Shown here: positions 35,741 to 47,227 of the stretch, piece after piece | How the letters are laid out: each line of letters begins with the position of its first letter | Position numbering within the stretch: the first letter of the stretch is position 1 | Source: Blasia pusilla | Lineage: Eukaryota > Marchantiophyta > Marchantiopsida > Blasiales | Assembly: GCA_050084515.1 (NCBI GenBank) | Contig: CM114275.1 | Location: 8,060,001 to 8,124,000, forward strand | Reading direction: 5' to 3' | Length of the DNA stretch: 64,000 nt | Program-made: the position numbers and the translations under genes | The notes under the pieces: generated by a model | Database searches by the model: none | The model's input: only the letters and a program-made list of their open reading frames with translations | Told to the model about the DNA's origin: nothing

Positions 35741-38254
35741 TTATTGAAAATGACATTCAACACATGACCCAACATATCTCTCAACATCCTTATATAGGCC
35801 TTTCCACCAATACCTCTCTTTTATCTTGGTGAAAGTTGCCCAAGTACCTCTGTGTCCTACCCATAAAGAATTGTGGAATTCTTTGAGCACTTGCATTTTT
35901 GTCCCATTGTCATCCATCACCCTCAAGGGCATTCCATCTTTCCCCTTTGGCCTTTTCCAAAGATACCCATCTTGTAGTAGATAGCCATACGCCTTATGCC
36001 GAATCTCCTTGAAGAACTTGTCTGTCCACCCTCCGTCTCTTTGCAGAGTGCTTAAATAGCACCCAATTTCTTTTAACCTGCCCTCATACAAATTCTCTTT
36101 GAAAACTAGAACATCCTCTATGCCACCTCGTTCTTGAGATAACACTTGCCACACATATGCATCATCCTCATCTATCTCACTTGCCTCCATATCTTCTTCG
36201 TGACTAAATCTAGCTCTAGACAACATGTCAGCTACTGAGTTCTCTTTCCCAGCTATATGCTTCAATTGTGGATTCAAGGACCTAATGTAGGCTATCCAAC
36301 GTAGCATGGCTATATCTGGAGTAGTACAATTCGCAATCATACCCAACATAGGTAGACAATCAACCTCAAGCAATACATAGGCTCCCATAACATTCATCTT
36401 CTCAGCTTTTATTGCAATTACAACTCCCCAAAGCTCCCTCTTTACCTGAGGGTACCTTCTCTGTCGTTTCGTGAGTGTACGAGCTCCAAACCTTGTTGCA
36501 AATCTTCTTCCTTCTGCGTCATCCTGCCCAACTGCCCATCCGATAGCAATAGGGCTAGTGTCTATTGTGATGATAATAGGTCTTCCGCATTCGTAGCTCA
36601 TTTTTCGTAGAACTGGTGGCGACTTCAATGCCTCCTTCAACTGCATCATTGCTGCTCTTTGCTTCTTCTCCCAAGTGAACTTCTTCTTCTTTCTCAACAA
36701 CTCATACAAAGGATCAAATATGTGGCCAAAATGAGGAATCCACACCTGATAAAACACACAAGCTCCTAAAAACCTTCTCACTTTGGTGACGTTTTCGCAT
36801 TCTCGTATCCTCCCGATGACATCAACTTTTGCTGGATTTGGTTTTCGGCCAAACTCTCCACAAAGATGACCTACTACCACAATCTAAGGAACTCCAAAGC
36901 TACACTTTTCTCCAGAAAGAGTGAGATTGACCTCTTCTAGTCTTGTTAGGATCATATCCACATCACGAATATGATCAGACACAAACTTTCTACACCCATC
37001 TTTCACAACCCTCTCAATCCTATCTTCAATTGCACATCCCTTTATAGGAATATCATCTACAAAAGGAATGTTCTTCTCAGGAATGAACTCTCTCAAGATT
37101 TTATTCATTACACTCTGCATGTGAGCGACAGAATTTGTTGCTCCTTGAGATAATGTGCACATTCTTACAAGCCCAAGTGGAGTGCGCATAGTGTTAATAT
37201 CTCTACTCTCTGTAGCTAATTGGAATTGATCATATCCCGAGTGCAAATCTCCTATAGAATAGATAGCACGAGCTGCAAAAGCTTCTGCAACTTCATCTAT
37301 TCTAGGCCCTGCTCCCATATTTCGAATGGTTACCTTATTTGCCGATTGCATATCTTGAATGAACCGGAGAGCTCTTGATTTCTTCGGCACATTGAACCAT
37401 CGACTCGAGTAAGGCCCCATAGATGACTCTAAGATACCCATATGCATCTTCTCCTTCAATAACTCAATCAGCTTGGGAATCATAGCTCGTGGTACTGGTA
37501 TGGGTTTCAAATCCCAAGGCACATGTGGAACTGTGAAAATTACCATCGGTGCCACCACACTTGTGTCTACGCAACCAATTTCTTGTGTAGTAAAAGAGAA
37601 AGCCTTACCATGTCTCCTTAACATCTCCCGAAAGCTTTTTCTTTCAATTTCTGTGAGAAACTCACCCCCTCCGATTTGCAGACGATCTAGCGTCTCTTCT
37701 GTGAACTTGTGTCCTATCTTCTTCACATCCCGCAGACTTGGCTCCATTGATGAACGTTCTACTTGTCTCCCACAACCCTCTGGTAGTTGAGTAGCCATTG
37801 GTTTCATCTTTCGGGCCACTGTCTTGTATTTTGTGTGCACTTGTGCCTCCATGGGATGTTTGTCAGACTCAAACACGTGCCCATCCGCTTCCTTCTCCGT
37901 AGATTCATATTCATTTTCTCCTTCCATGAACCTTGATATCTCTTCATGCAAGTCACGCGAGTGAATTGTAATCACACTTGTATCCAGCGAGTCGGTGCTC
38001 ATGTGGGTAAACACCTCTTCAAGACTATCTCCAAAACCCTCTTCTTCATACATCCCACTAATGAACTCTTCATCTAATAGAACACCCTCACACTTTAACA
38101 AACCTTTTTTTTTCTTCATAAAACGCCTTTTCTTTTCCTTCATTTCTTTCATCATTTGGAATCTACTAGACCACGAAGAAAAACATTGAGAAAACCCACA
38201 CCTAAACATATATGATTCTTTCCCTTCTGCTAGCGGAAGACTCTTTCTTTTCAC
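35741..38254 (-). pseudogene. Element 2 reverse transcriptase, RNase H and zinc-binding region
   Basis: One continuous frame except for a single TAG at 36884-36886. RT: WFNVPKKSRALRFIQDMQ, IYSIGDLHSGYDQFQL, RTPLGLVRM and the catalytic FVDD (from Y-V-DD) near 37060. After the TAG: GHLCGEFGRKPNP and RRFLGACVFYQVWIPHF (thumb), RNase H with ITIDTSPIAIGW, RRYPQVKRELWGVV and HIAGKENSVADMLSR, then the integrase HHCC finger (HNSLWVGHRGTW, CVEC). The N-terminal 150 residues are Lys/Glu-rich and of unknown role. The long open frames suggest this is the youngest pol in the window. Confidence 0.88.
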
Positions 38255-38289
38255 TGCACCCCCATATTCCCGCTCTACAAGAGTGCTAA

Positions 38290-39348
38290 CTAAAAATCCG
38301 AAAACTCTTTCTCTATCTTCATAGGCCCATCTCTCAACTTCTCTCTATTCCTGTCATGACCTACTCGTACAGTAAGGAATTGAAGTGATCTTGTTCCATC
38401 CTGACTTCTAATACGGGCATAATGAGACCCATCATCCATGACTTTGGTCTCCATTCTAGATGCTATGATGTAAGGTTGCCTAAGAATCACAGGATAAGCA
38501 TCTCCATTCTGAACAAAGAAATTTTGCTCAATTAACACATCTCTGATCCGGGTTTTGACGGATGGACAAGCACCGTAGAGTTCACCTTTTTGGTTTTTAG
38601 CCGCTCGTAGTACCCATCCATGCCCTGTATCAATTGGCTACATCCCTTTGTCGTATACACTTCGCAACATGATGTTGATCTCCGAACCATGATCAATGTG
38701 AGCCAGAACTGACTCTTGGAGAGAGCCGAGTCAAACTCTAGCCTCCGTCGTTGCACGCGCCCAATATGACCAAGAATAGTGTCCACCATTGTGTCTTTCT
38801 TCACCTTGTTCTGTCAAGGCTTCTCCTACTCTCGCCTCTTCTCCTTGTAAGTCAAGCTTTTGTCCAAAAACTTGGCAAAGCTCTTCATCCTCTTCTTATG
38901 TGATGTCAATATCCAATGCCCTCACCATCACCATATGTGCAGTCATCTGCCTTTTCCTTTTGATCACATCTATGATCAACTCATGAAAGTCACGTTTGGT
39001 TATGCCCAAGACTTCCCTCAAAGAAAACTCTATTTTCGCATCCAAAATCCTCTCCTTTAGAATCTCCTTTAAATTCGTGCTTGTCTCTATATCAGACTGC
39101 AACTTGTATGTAGGAGTCTTACCCTTGGTCTTCTGGGAAGACCTTAATTCTTTCTCCTTCATTCCACCTTCTTTCATTTGAGAATCCATCATAGATTCAG
39201 ATATAGAAGGCCCTTCTTCTCTTAATGGTTGCGCCTCTGGTTGCCCTTTCCTTCTTACAGTCCTTGCTCTTCTTGCAGCTTCCTCGAGATCAGCACCATC
39301 ATTTTCGCGTCTCTTCTTCTCCTCCACACTAGCCTCTTGCCAACTCAC
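38290..39348 (-). pseudogene. Element 2 gag-C/protease region
   Basis: 38896-39348 encodes a charged, Glu/Lys-rich leader followed by TPTYKLQSDIETSTNLKEIL and LREVLGITKRDFHELIID, a motif I recall next to the protease in this class of element. 38804-38532, read with a frameshift, gives a DHGSEIN-like aspartic protease active site. 38538-38290 continues with NFFVQNGDAYPVILRQPYI. The frame changes at least twice. Name of the family not assigned. Confidence 0.65.
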
Positions 39349-39350
39349 AT

Positions 39351-40453
39351 GTTTCTCTTGTGCTAGGTATGCTTAAACACACCCAGATTCAACTGGATCA
39401 TCCCATCCAATCAGATGACTATGGACTCCATCATATGCTAAATTCAAATGTTCTGATGGTATCAAGTTCGTCCACCATAATCGTGGATAATGGGCGCATG
39501 ATCCAACTCTCGCTGCATCTAACAACACAGCAGCTCTCAACTAGGGCCTCACCTGATGCATACTCGTCATCGCACGTATACGAGTGTCTCCCAACAACGG
39601 CATGTTCTCCAAAATGTACGTTGGAGAACATGTCTGACTCTCCTGCAAGTGTCGTACTACCCGCAACATCTCCCAAAACATCCCTGACCTCGGATCCTGC
39701 AATCCAATCCCTTGGCGAGCTGATGAATGACCCTAACATGGCCATCCAACAATCACCAAATGAATGGTTCCACCTCTATCCAAATCCTATGCCCCCACCA
39801 AAGAGATATCGGCAGGTAGTGTATGTTGATATCCCCGTACTGCAGATATCGGCAACAACTCAGGATACCTCTGGACCAATCTCGCCACGTGATGTATTGA
39901 TACTTGCCGCGTAGTCTCCTCTCTCTCCACATAAAGGTACTGATGCACTTGTATGCCTGCCTGCCATATCGTAGCCAATCCGGTGCTAATCCCTCCGAAG
40001 AGATCTAGCACCCTAATACCCTCCTCTGGACACTACCACACAACGAGTGTGGTATCCAGTGGGGTCAACGTCTCCACTGTAGGGGCCTGATCGCCACCTG
40101 ACTCTTGCTGCTCCTGGATAAAGGCATGACTCCATGCTTGCCTCAGGAGGTCGTCGACACTCCTCTGTAGCTCTTGAGTCGTACCCCACAATGGTGAAGA
40201 GGTCTCGCCAACATGGGAAGAGACACCCGCCATGGATTGTCTCTCCGTGGGACTATCCGCTACTCGGACATCCTCCACATGTGCGTTCCCCTCCAACAAC
40301 TCTCCTGGCCAACTAACACTATATGTGAAAGCTGCCAACGTGGTCACAGACTCGTCTCGTGATCAACCTCCTTGTCCTGCAAACTGCACGGGTAATTGAC
40401 TCATCCGACCGCCACCCTGGCCAATAAGCAACGGTCTCCTCCCAGAAGTCAAG
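39351..40453 (-). pseudogene. Element 1 protease-to-RT linker, decayed
   Basis: The 39430-39800 part matches the plus-strand fossil at 17100-17475 (see there). No intact catalytic motif remains. The plus-strand ORF at 39360-39914 is an antisense shadow. Confidence 0.55.
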
Positions 40454-42556
40454 TGTAGTGCGTCTACTCTCCTTAAACGTTAATCTTGTTGTTGCAAAAG
40501 TGTGCATTCAGTAGGTCACACTCTCAACGTTGATTTGCATCCAAACACGCACTCTGGTTAGTCGGGTCTTGGATCAATTAGAAGGCTAACTTTCCGAGTA
40601 CTCGTCTCGGTCTCTCATCAAGCTCAACCTTCCTTGTTTTGCGGTTTACAACACGGGCAAGTCTCGAAAGACTTGGGACATACTTTCTAGTCCGTTCAGG
40701 AACCTCAAACGGCGTTTCGCGCTTAGCAGTTCCAACTATCTGATGGACATCCAAGGAGTTCCTAACCAAGACTTGCACGAAGTGAATCTTGGTCGGAATC
40801 CGAGTGTGGCGTACAAAGTCCATTCCATTGGATCAGGTTTGGGTTTCAAGTTCCAACGCCAAACTCCTGGTCCATCCCGTGCCTCTGAGACGCCGTTTGG
40901 TACTCAAAGTGGGAATTCGTGTTCCAAGACATCTTGGAGAGACTCCTCCTTTACTAGTACTTCTGGGGATCTCCGGGGTTCCCTACATTTAGGGAAAGAC
41001 ACCCGGGCCTCTCAAATTGGCCCTCAACCTAATTGCTCTCACAGTTGTTTTGGCCAATATCTCAGTTTGTACTTATGCATTTGCTAAGATCTTTGGTGCG
41101 TTGGAAGCATCTCAAGATAAGCTTTCCAGCGTGTCCTTACTTGTCCTAACACATCTTGGGGCTAAACTTTATGGTCCAAAACATAGTCAAATTCCCCAAA
41201 TGCTAGTCGTGTTCCAAAACTGATTCTCACCTCTTTGGCAACCAACCTTCCAAGAGAGAAGCTTGATGTTGCGACCCTCATAACCAAACAACACCAAAAA
41301 GGCGCCAAGCGAAACATCAGAACTCAAAGGAACTCACGCTGCGAGGTTTGCGCTTTGGAGAGGCGTTTGGATAAGTCTCTTGGAAAAGTCTAAGAGACGA
41401 AACGTGGAACAGAGTTGTGCGTTTCATGCGTTAGTGGTCGCGACCAAGAAACTTAGACCAAACGCGAGCCAAGACTTGAGATGAGTTGAGTCTTGGGAGG
41501 TTGGTTGCCAAAGAGGTGAGAACCAATTGGAACACGACTAGCGTTTGGGGGAATCTGACTGTGTTTAGGACCATAACGTTGAGCTCCAAGATGCATTCGA
41601 GACAAGTAAGGGCGCGTTAGAAAGCTAATCTTGAGACGCTTCCAACGCACTAAAGATCTTAGCAACCGCATAAGTACAGGCTGAGATATTGGCCGAAAAC
41701 GATTGAGAGAGCAATCGGGTTGAGGGCCAATTGGAGAGGCCCGGGTGTCTTTCCCTAAATGTAGGGGGCCCCCGGAGATCCCCATAAGTAATAGTAAGGG
41801 AGGACCCTCTCCGAGACGTCTCGGGAAACGAATCCCCACTTTGGGCGCCAAATGGCGTTCCAGAGGCACGGGATGGAACGGGAGTTTGGCGCGGAAACCC
41901 GAAACCCAAACCTGATCCAAGGGAGTGGACTTTGTACGCCACACTTGGATTCCAACCCGAGATTCACTTCGTGCGAGTCTTGGTGAGGAACTCATTGGAT
42001 GTCCATCGGACAGTTGGAACCGCTAGGCACGAAACGCCGTTTCAGGTTCCTGAACCGACCAGAAAGTTTGTCCCTAGTCTTTCGAGATTTTCCCGTGTTG
42101 GAAACCGCGAAACTAGGAAGGTTGAGCTTGATGAGAGTCCGAGACAAGAACTCGGAAAGTAATCCCGCTGATTGATCCAAGACCCGACTAACCGAAGTGC
42201 GTGTTTGGATGCAGATCAGCGTTGAGAGCGTGACCTACTGAAAGCACGCTTCCGCAACAAACAAGATTAATGTTCAAGGAGAGTAGGCGCATGACAGTTG
42301 AGAAGCATCTCCAATTGAGATGAGTTGAGGTACTCAACTCATATCAAGTCTTGGCTCACGTTTGGTCTAAGTTTCTTGGTCGAGACCACTAACGCATGAA
42401 ACGCACAACTCAATTCTGCGTTTTGTCTCTTGGACTTTTCCAAGAGACCTTTCTAAACGCCTCTCCAAAGCGCGAACATCGCAACGTGAGTCCACTTGAG
42501 TTTTGATGTTCCGCTTGGTGCCGATTTGGTATTGTTTGGTTATGAGGGTCATGACA
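40454..42556 (-). mobile_element. Solo LTR (family S) interrupted by another family-S LTR
   Basis: Starts TGTAGTGCGTCTACTCTCC (reverse of the family end GAGTAGGCGCACGACA) and ends GGGTCATGACA (reverse of the family start TGTCGCGACCC). Without the inner copy it is about 1068 bp. Left flank TCAAG (40449-40453), right flank CAAGG: an imperfect duplication. It sits in the protease region of element 1; no internal retroelement sequence is present. Confidence 0.85.
41267..42296 (+). mobile_element. Solo LTR (family S) nested in the preceding one, 1030 bp
   Basis: Begins TGTTGCGACCCTCATAACC and ends GTAGGCGCATGACA. Flanks are CTTGA (41262-41266) and GTTGA (42297-42301), a five-base duplication with one change. 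It is in opposite orientation to its host copy and so creates long inverted repeats (40454-41261 against 41470-42296). It is very similar over its whole length to 62576-63606. Confidence 0.9.
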
Positions 42557-42900
42557 CAAGGATGAATCCTAGGGGATATAACAGTGTAATCCCCACCAAC
42601 ACATCGTACAACTTAGCTGGTGTCGTAATCGTACGTGTACGCACCATAGCACTATTTGTCGCATGCTCTGGCTGGACTCTGACAACTATATCTTGTCGAG
42701 TCATATACTACATGGGTGACACGCCCCCAATCGAGGTCTGTATTTGGAAGGGACAAGGCTCAATGTCAGCCTTCCGTAACCCCAACGCTAAACACGCCGC
42801 CTTCCCTAACTTCAAGGGTTGCGCTCTCGGATCAAGTAGGACAAACTGCGGGTGGTAAACTGTCCCCGTCGGACTAACCAAGCGAAATACTCTAGCTTGG
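42557..42900 (-). pseudogene. Element 1 aspartic protease region
   Basis: The minus-strand frame near 42875-42720 gives PTGTVYHPQFVLLD, then a decayed active-site loop (expected LLDSGA), PLKLGKAACLALGLRKADIE and PFQIQTSIGGVS. This is the retropepsin segment between gag and RT. The Ser-Gly after the catalytic Asp is changed to Pro-Arg, so the enzyme would be dead. The solo LTR starts directly after it. Confidence 0.6.
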
Positions 42901-43599
42901 TTATCCAGTTACACTACTCCAGGTGTCACCACTACTCGCTCTATGGTCGGTCTAGCTAGCATCTCTACCAACTTTGCCGCCGCCGCATGCCATGACTCTA
43001 TGGGGAACGTCCCTTGAACCTGCTCTTAGGGCAAGTCCACCACCTGCTCAACTACCTCTGAACAAGAGGCAGTCATCTCTCCACGCTCACACAACATGGC
43101 GTCCAGCCATAACACCTCAGTTGGTCCAACTCCCAACGTCGCCAACTCTACGGCGGAAAATAGCGGAGACTGGCTCACTCTGGTGGCCACCTCCAACACT
43201 ATGGTCGACACTGACTCCACTCGAGCCCCCATAGGAATTGTCACTCCAACTCCTCATGACGTCGACATACTTGCCTGAGTTGTAGGCATCACTAGTCGTC
43301 GAGGCACCATCGATTGTGTGTGTAGTGCCTCCGACAATGTGAATGACTGTGGAACCGTGGCCTGCCGCCCATCGGTCTCCTCCGGTGGGTCAATCTCAAC
43401 TCCACGTCTCGATGGCTTGGTGCCTCTCGTAGCACCCCAAGTCACCATTGTAGCAGCCTCAACCTGAGTTGCACTACACATAAACCCCATACTAGCGAGA
43501 TCCTCACCCGGGTCATGGTAAGAGGTAGAAGTTGGAGCCACTCTAGCTGCTCGTGGCTCCGTGCCTTCCCTGAGCTGCATCATTGTCATGGAAAAAATC

Positions 43600-45040
43600 C
43601 TGTGCTCCAACTAATTGATGCGTGAGAGAAGTGCCAACTCTGATGCTCCTACTCCATCTCCTCTGGCTGGTGGTGGTCCTCTACCACCACGTCCAGGATT
43701 AACTCCCTGACTTCCTCCAGGACGACCGCCCCTAGGCCCTCAGCCTACCTCTGGACGTGCCTCTCGACGAAGGTCAAAACATCTATCCCTAGTGTGACCA
43801 TATCTATGGCAATAGTCACACAGGTACTATGGTGGGGCCATCGTCTGTGGTTCTTGAGCAATCGGAGGCGCTCGTGGTCCTCTCCCATGCTGTGTGCAGT
43901 CTCTCTGCCTATGGGCCCCTCCACACTCCAACACGACAACATCGGTCCCTGCTGGGCAACATATGTAGGTACGGATCGTTGCCTCATAGACTCACGGAAC
44001 CCGCCCTGCTCTCTAGGTACACTGGCCCGCTCTCGTGGTACAAGTGCTCATTGTGGCACCTATGGGGTCACCGTCGCTCGTGGACCCGTCGACTCTTGAG
44101 AAAATCCAGCGGTCACTACCTGCTCCTCACTCATGTTCAGCTTAATACGCTCAGAAAACTCAAAGACCACCTTCAATGTGGGCTTCGCAATATGAATCAG
44201 CATCGCATCTCAGACTCTCCTCTGTAGTTCTCAGTCCAAAACCCCGTATCAATACTGGATTGACTGCGCCTCAATCACTCCATACGTAGTAATGATCAGC
44301 CTCCTCATGCACGTGAATGCCTCTCTCAGACTCTCACCCGATCGTCGCTGAAAATTTTGTAGACTCTTGAGCTTGTCGGTGCGTACGCCTTGGTAGCTCT
44401 TCCCCAACTGTAGGAAGAACTCCACTGTAGAACTGAAGGTGGGTGGCCCTCTACCACGAGAGGTCTCTGCCACATTGTCTGTCTCACTACCCTCCTCCCC
44501 ATCTAGTCTCCGAGCTTAAGGTGTGGGTCTCTCTCCTCTCACGATCCCATCATACGCCTCGTGACCACTAGTGGACGCATACCCTGGAGCCCAATACATC
44601 CTCCAGGCATTGATCTCTACTGAATATAGTGATCAAAACTCCATGTAATCATCCATCGGAGGACCCTCCAAGTGTTGGAACAACCCCTTCCATGCCATGA
44701 AAGGGTTGAATCGTGTCGGGGTCCGTATCTCCTAGAAGTCGCACCACGTGTCGAACTCCTAGATAAAATCATCTAAGTCGATGGTGCCCACTGCACCCGA
44801 GAAACAATGCATGCCTTGATAGCCCATGTCGTCCATCTCCTGCCAAGTGATACTGCCGCCGTCTGCAATCTTGTTACCACACCCAGTGTCTAGTAATAAC
44901 GATCCAGCCACAAATGGATGTCGAGGTAGGTCCTCACTTGTAACCCCTCGGTATCTCACTCCACTCCGTGTCACACCACTACCATTGCTCGCACTTCCCC
45001 GTTCTTCCAAACCTTGGAAAAATGCCGTGATGACAACCAT
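43600..45040 (-). pseudogene. Element 1 gag with CCHC zinc knuckle
   Basis: The nucleocapsid region near 43830-43760 reads, in one frame, C-x2-C-x4-H-x4-C (CDYCHRYGHTRDRC), the RNA-binding knuckle. The capsid region at 44473-44249 has FLQLGKSYQGVRTDKLKSL and SGESLREAFTCMRRLI, typical of plant gypsy gag. 45040-44759 would be the N-terminal part. A Ser/Thr/Pro-rich stretch (43610-43254) links gag to protease. Several stops. Confidence 0.75.
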
Positions 45041-45201
45041 GTCTCACCCGCTCAAGCACTCAGACTCATGGAGAGTCTCCCACACTCCTCACTAGCTCAC
45101 CAACGCTAATGGTAATCCCGGCTCAACACTCAGGCTCACCATAAGCCTCCCAACTAACTCACCTAAACCACTGACACTCTTGAATCATACACACGACCCT
45201 G

Positions 45202-46990
45202 TCACCTCTTTTAGGATAGATCGGTGAGATCTATCCTAAGAGAGTACACACCTTTGAGAGTTATGGTGTGAGATGGTGTAGAGAGAGAATGGATCTTACT
45301 TTATTGGAGATATTTTAGTACTTCTTGTCTCGTTGTTTGGATGCCATGAGTTAGCATGGGATCGTGCATATTTGTGTGTGTGTTTGGTGACAGCGATGTA
45401 TGTTGTGTAGCGATGTGTATGCGCACGACAACCCCTATTCGGCAACCGCCGTATATCCACCAACATGCTACTCATGAAAAGAGTCTATACTCGTTATCAT
45501 CACTGCACCCACCTAGCACCAGCTACTACCCGATACCCATCACTCTCAATCACGTAAGATAAGTGTAGGAAAAGGGACTCGAATGGGTAACCTGATCACG
45601 CCCTCCAACCTACGGCAATGTCAACATCCACTCCTCCACGTGATATGACAACCTCCTCAACACGACACTCTCCTCGACCAACATGTCAAACCTCCCGTCA
45701 GTGTAGGTTCGTGTGTCCCCATCACAACCCTCGCAATTCCCAGTCGATGAAGAACTAATCCTTCAACCTCCAACCTACTCGTAATAACTGCCAAACTTCC
45801 GTCCCAATGCCCACCATGCTTACCAAACACTAAGTGTCACCAATGCTCTCCCACTACGTAACTCAACTCAAGCACGGCTGATCCCAACCATGGTTGCCCA
45901 TCTACCACGTTGCCCATGCCTGCATCATGTCCGCCCCGCCGACTACGTCAGCCCTGACCCCGACCACATCCCCCTGACTACGTTCAACTATCTACTATGT
46001 ATTGTGTCTACCACGTTGGGAAGTCGCCAACCATGGCGCTCCCAACCACGTCTTGGGGGGGGTGCCAAAATGGGCCGCGTCCCTATGGGGCCATAATGGC
46101 CTTGGAGGGCCCTAAATGCAAGGGGGGGAGGCCGCAGCCCTATAAGGACTTTGTAGCTTGCCGCCTCGGCTTCATCTGTCTGCCTCTGACTCGCTCCGGC
46201 TCGCAGCCACCTGCAACCTAGCCGCGCCTAGCCCTAGATGCCCTTGCAACCTAGCCACCTGGCGGCTGCAAGACCTCAAAGGCTGAATTTCTCCCTCTTT
46301 CCCGACACGCGCCACTCACCCGTCAACACTACACTCCGCGCTACACCCGAGCGCCCTTGCCGCTACACCGCTACTGCCATACACTAGTCCGCTACCAGCA
46401 ATAATCAAGGAAAAATGAGTAGCGTGTCTGCGCACAACCTCCCAAACTTGAAAAACGACAATACAAACGCCAACCAGTGTCTCCAGGGGCTCCCAACCGA
46501 GGCAACTCGCTTGCCTACCTGCAAACAACAAATTCCCACCAACCTCCTGGCATCTTTCTCATGTAAAAAGAAAGAGTAGTAAAAATGGCACACCCGGCCT
46601 AAAAACTCCACTCCTCAATCTACATCGGCATATCGAGCCTCGTCCACCCTGTGCTATCAAGGAATCTGGACGCTAGCACCCTAGTCCTATCTCACACACA
46701 TACAAGAGAGGTGCTCCAACGGCCCAACATGAGAAAGATGGCTTAGGAAAGCCATCTTCCTCTCTTATATAGGGTTAGGAAGAGCCAAAAGGCTCTTCCC
46801 CTAAAAATAGCTATCCTCTTGATAACCTGCGCGTACAGGTTACCAGGGGCGGGTGACCTGGTCAACAAGTCACCCGGCTGTGAAAGACCTCAACAGGAAA
46901 GTTGTCAAAAGCAACGTTCCTGATACAACGGACCTATTCTTAACCTCATCCGATACCATGGGACAAAGTTACACTCAAGACAGTCCGCTG
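45202..46990 (-). repeat. 5' LTR of element 1 (approximate left end)
   Basis: On the minus strand it ends GAGGTGACA at 45202; the last 130 bp match the LTR end at 430-957 in reverse, with the middle 400 bp of that LTR absent. 46560-46960 matches the plus-strand LTR-like tail at 30005-30370, including stem-loops and the TATA (46765-46771 on +). The outer end is near 46960-47000 but no clean TG was found. A 40-bp motif at 45393-45432 is shared with 29490, 29960 and 30475. No tRNA primer site is obvious inside 45201. Confidence 0.6.
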
Positions 46991-47227
46991 GCTCCTACGC
47001 CCTATCCACCATAGATCTCGGCCTATCGGCTACTTAGATGTGACAATGCACAACATAGGATTGTAGGGCATCACCCAACGATTATCCAATGAATGTTTGT
47101 GCTTAGTTATTGCCCTCCCATTATCCAATCTAAAAAACACAATAACAAATCATGAATACATTGATGTCATATGGCTTACAATAAAAATATAAAAAAGAAA
47201 AGCCAAGATGAAAAGATCCTTACATGC

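Larger units (their letters stand above)
33413..39350 (-). mobile_element. Second Ty3/gypsy-type element inserted in the RT of element 1 (element 2)
   Basis: Carries a 3' LTR (33413-34691), polypurine tract (GGAGGGGATGAA, read on minus, just right of 34691), integrase, RNase H, RT and a protease-side ORF, in minus-strand gypsy order. No second LTR is seen at the right side, where sequence passes into element 1 between 39350 and 39430. Element 1 also lacks its sequence between protease and RT, so a deletion has removed the 5' LTR and gag of element 2 together with part of element 1. Confidence 0.8.
30640..46990 (-). mobile_element. Large nested Ty3/gypsy element, minus strand
   Basis: Internal order on the minus strand: 5' LTR (about 46990-45202), gag (45040-43600), protease (42900-42557 and further decayed sequence 40453-39430), RT (33412-32700), RNase H (32684-32230), integrase (31960-31080), PHD finger (about 30830-30700), G-run near 30640. 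Two insertions break it: the solo-LTR nest at 40454-42556 and another gypsy-type element at 33413 to about 39350. Pol order with integrase last identifies Ty3/gypsy. Its full 3' LTR is missing; a palindrome takes its place. Same family as the plus-strand fossils at 4.6 and 18.5 kb. Confidence 0.8.

Noticed and set aside
37473-37790. 105-codon plus-strand ORF
   Set aside because: Antisense to element 2 RT.
39360-39914. 184-codon plus-strand ORF
   Set aside because: Antisense to the protease-side region of element 1; the sense strand matches the 17.1-17.5 kb fossil.
41453-41995. 180-codon minus-strand ORF that recurs at 62733-63254
   Set aside because: Tempting as a conserved gene because it occurs in several places, but each lies inside a family-S solo LTR; it is a shared non-coding LTR frame.
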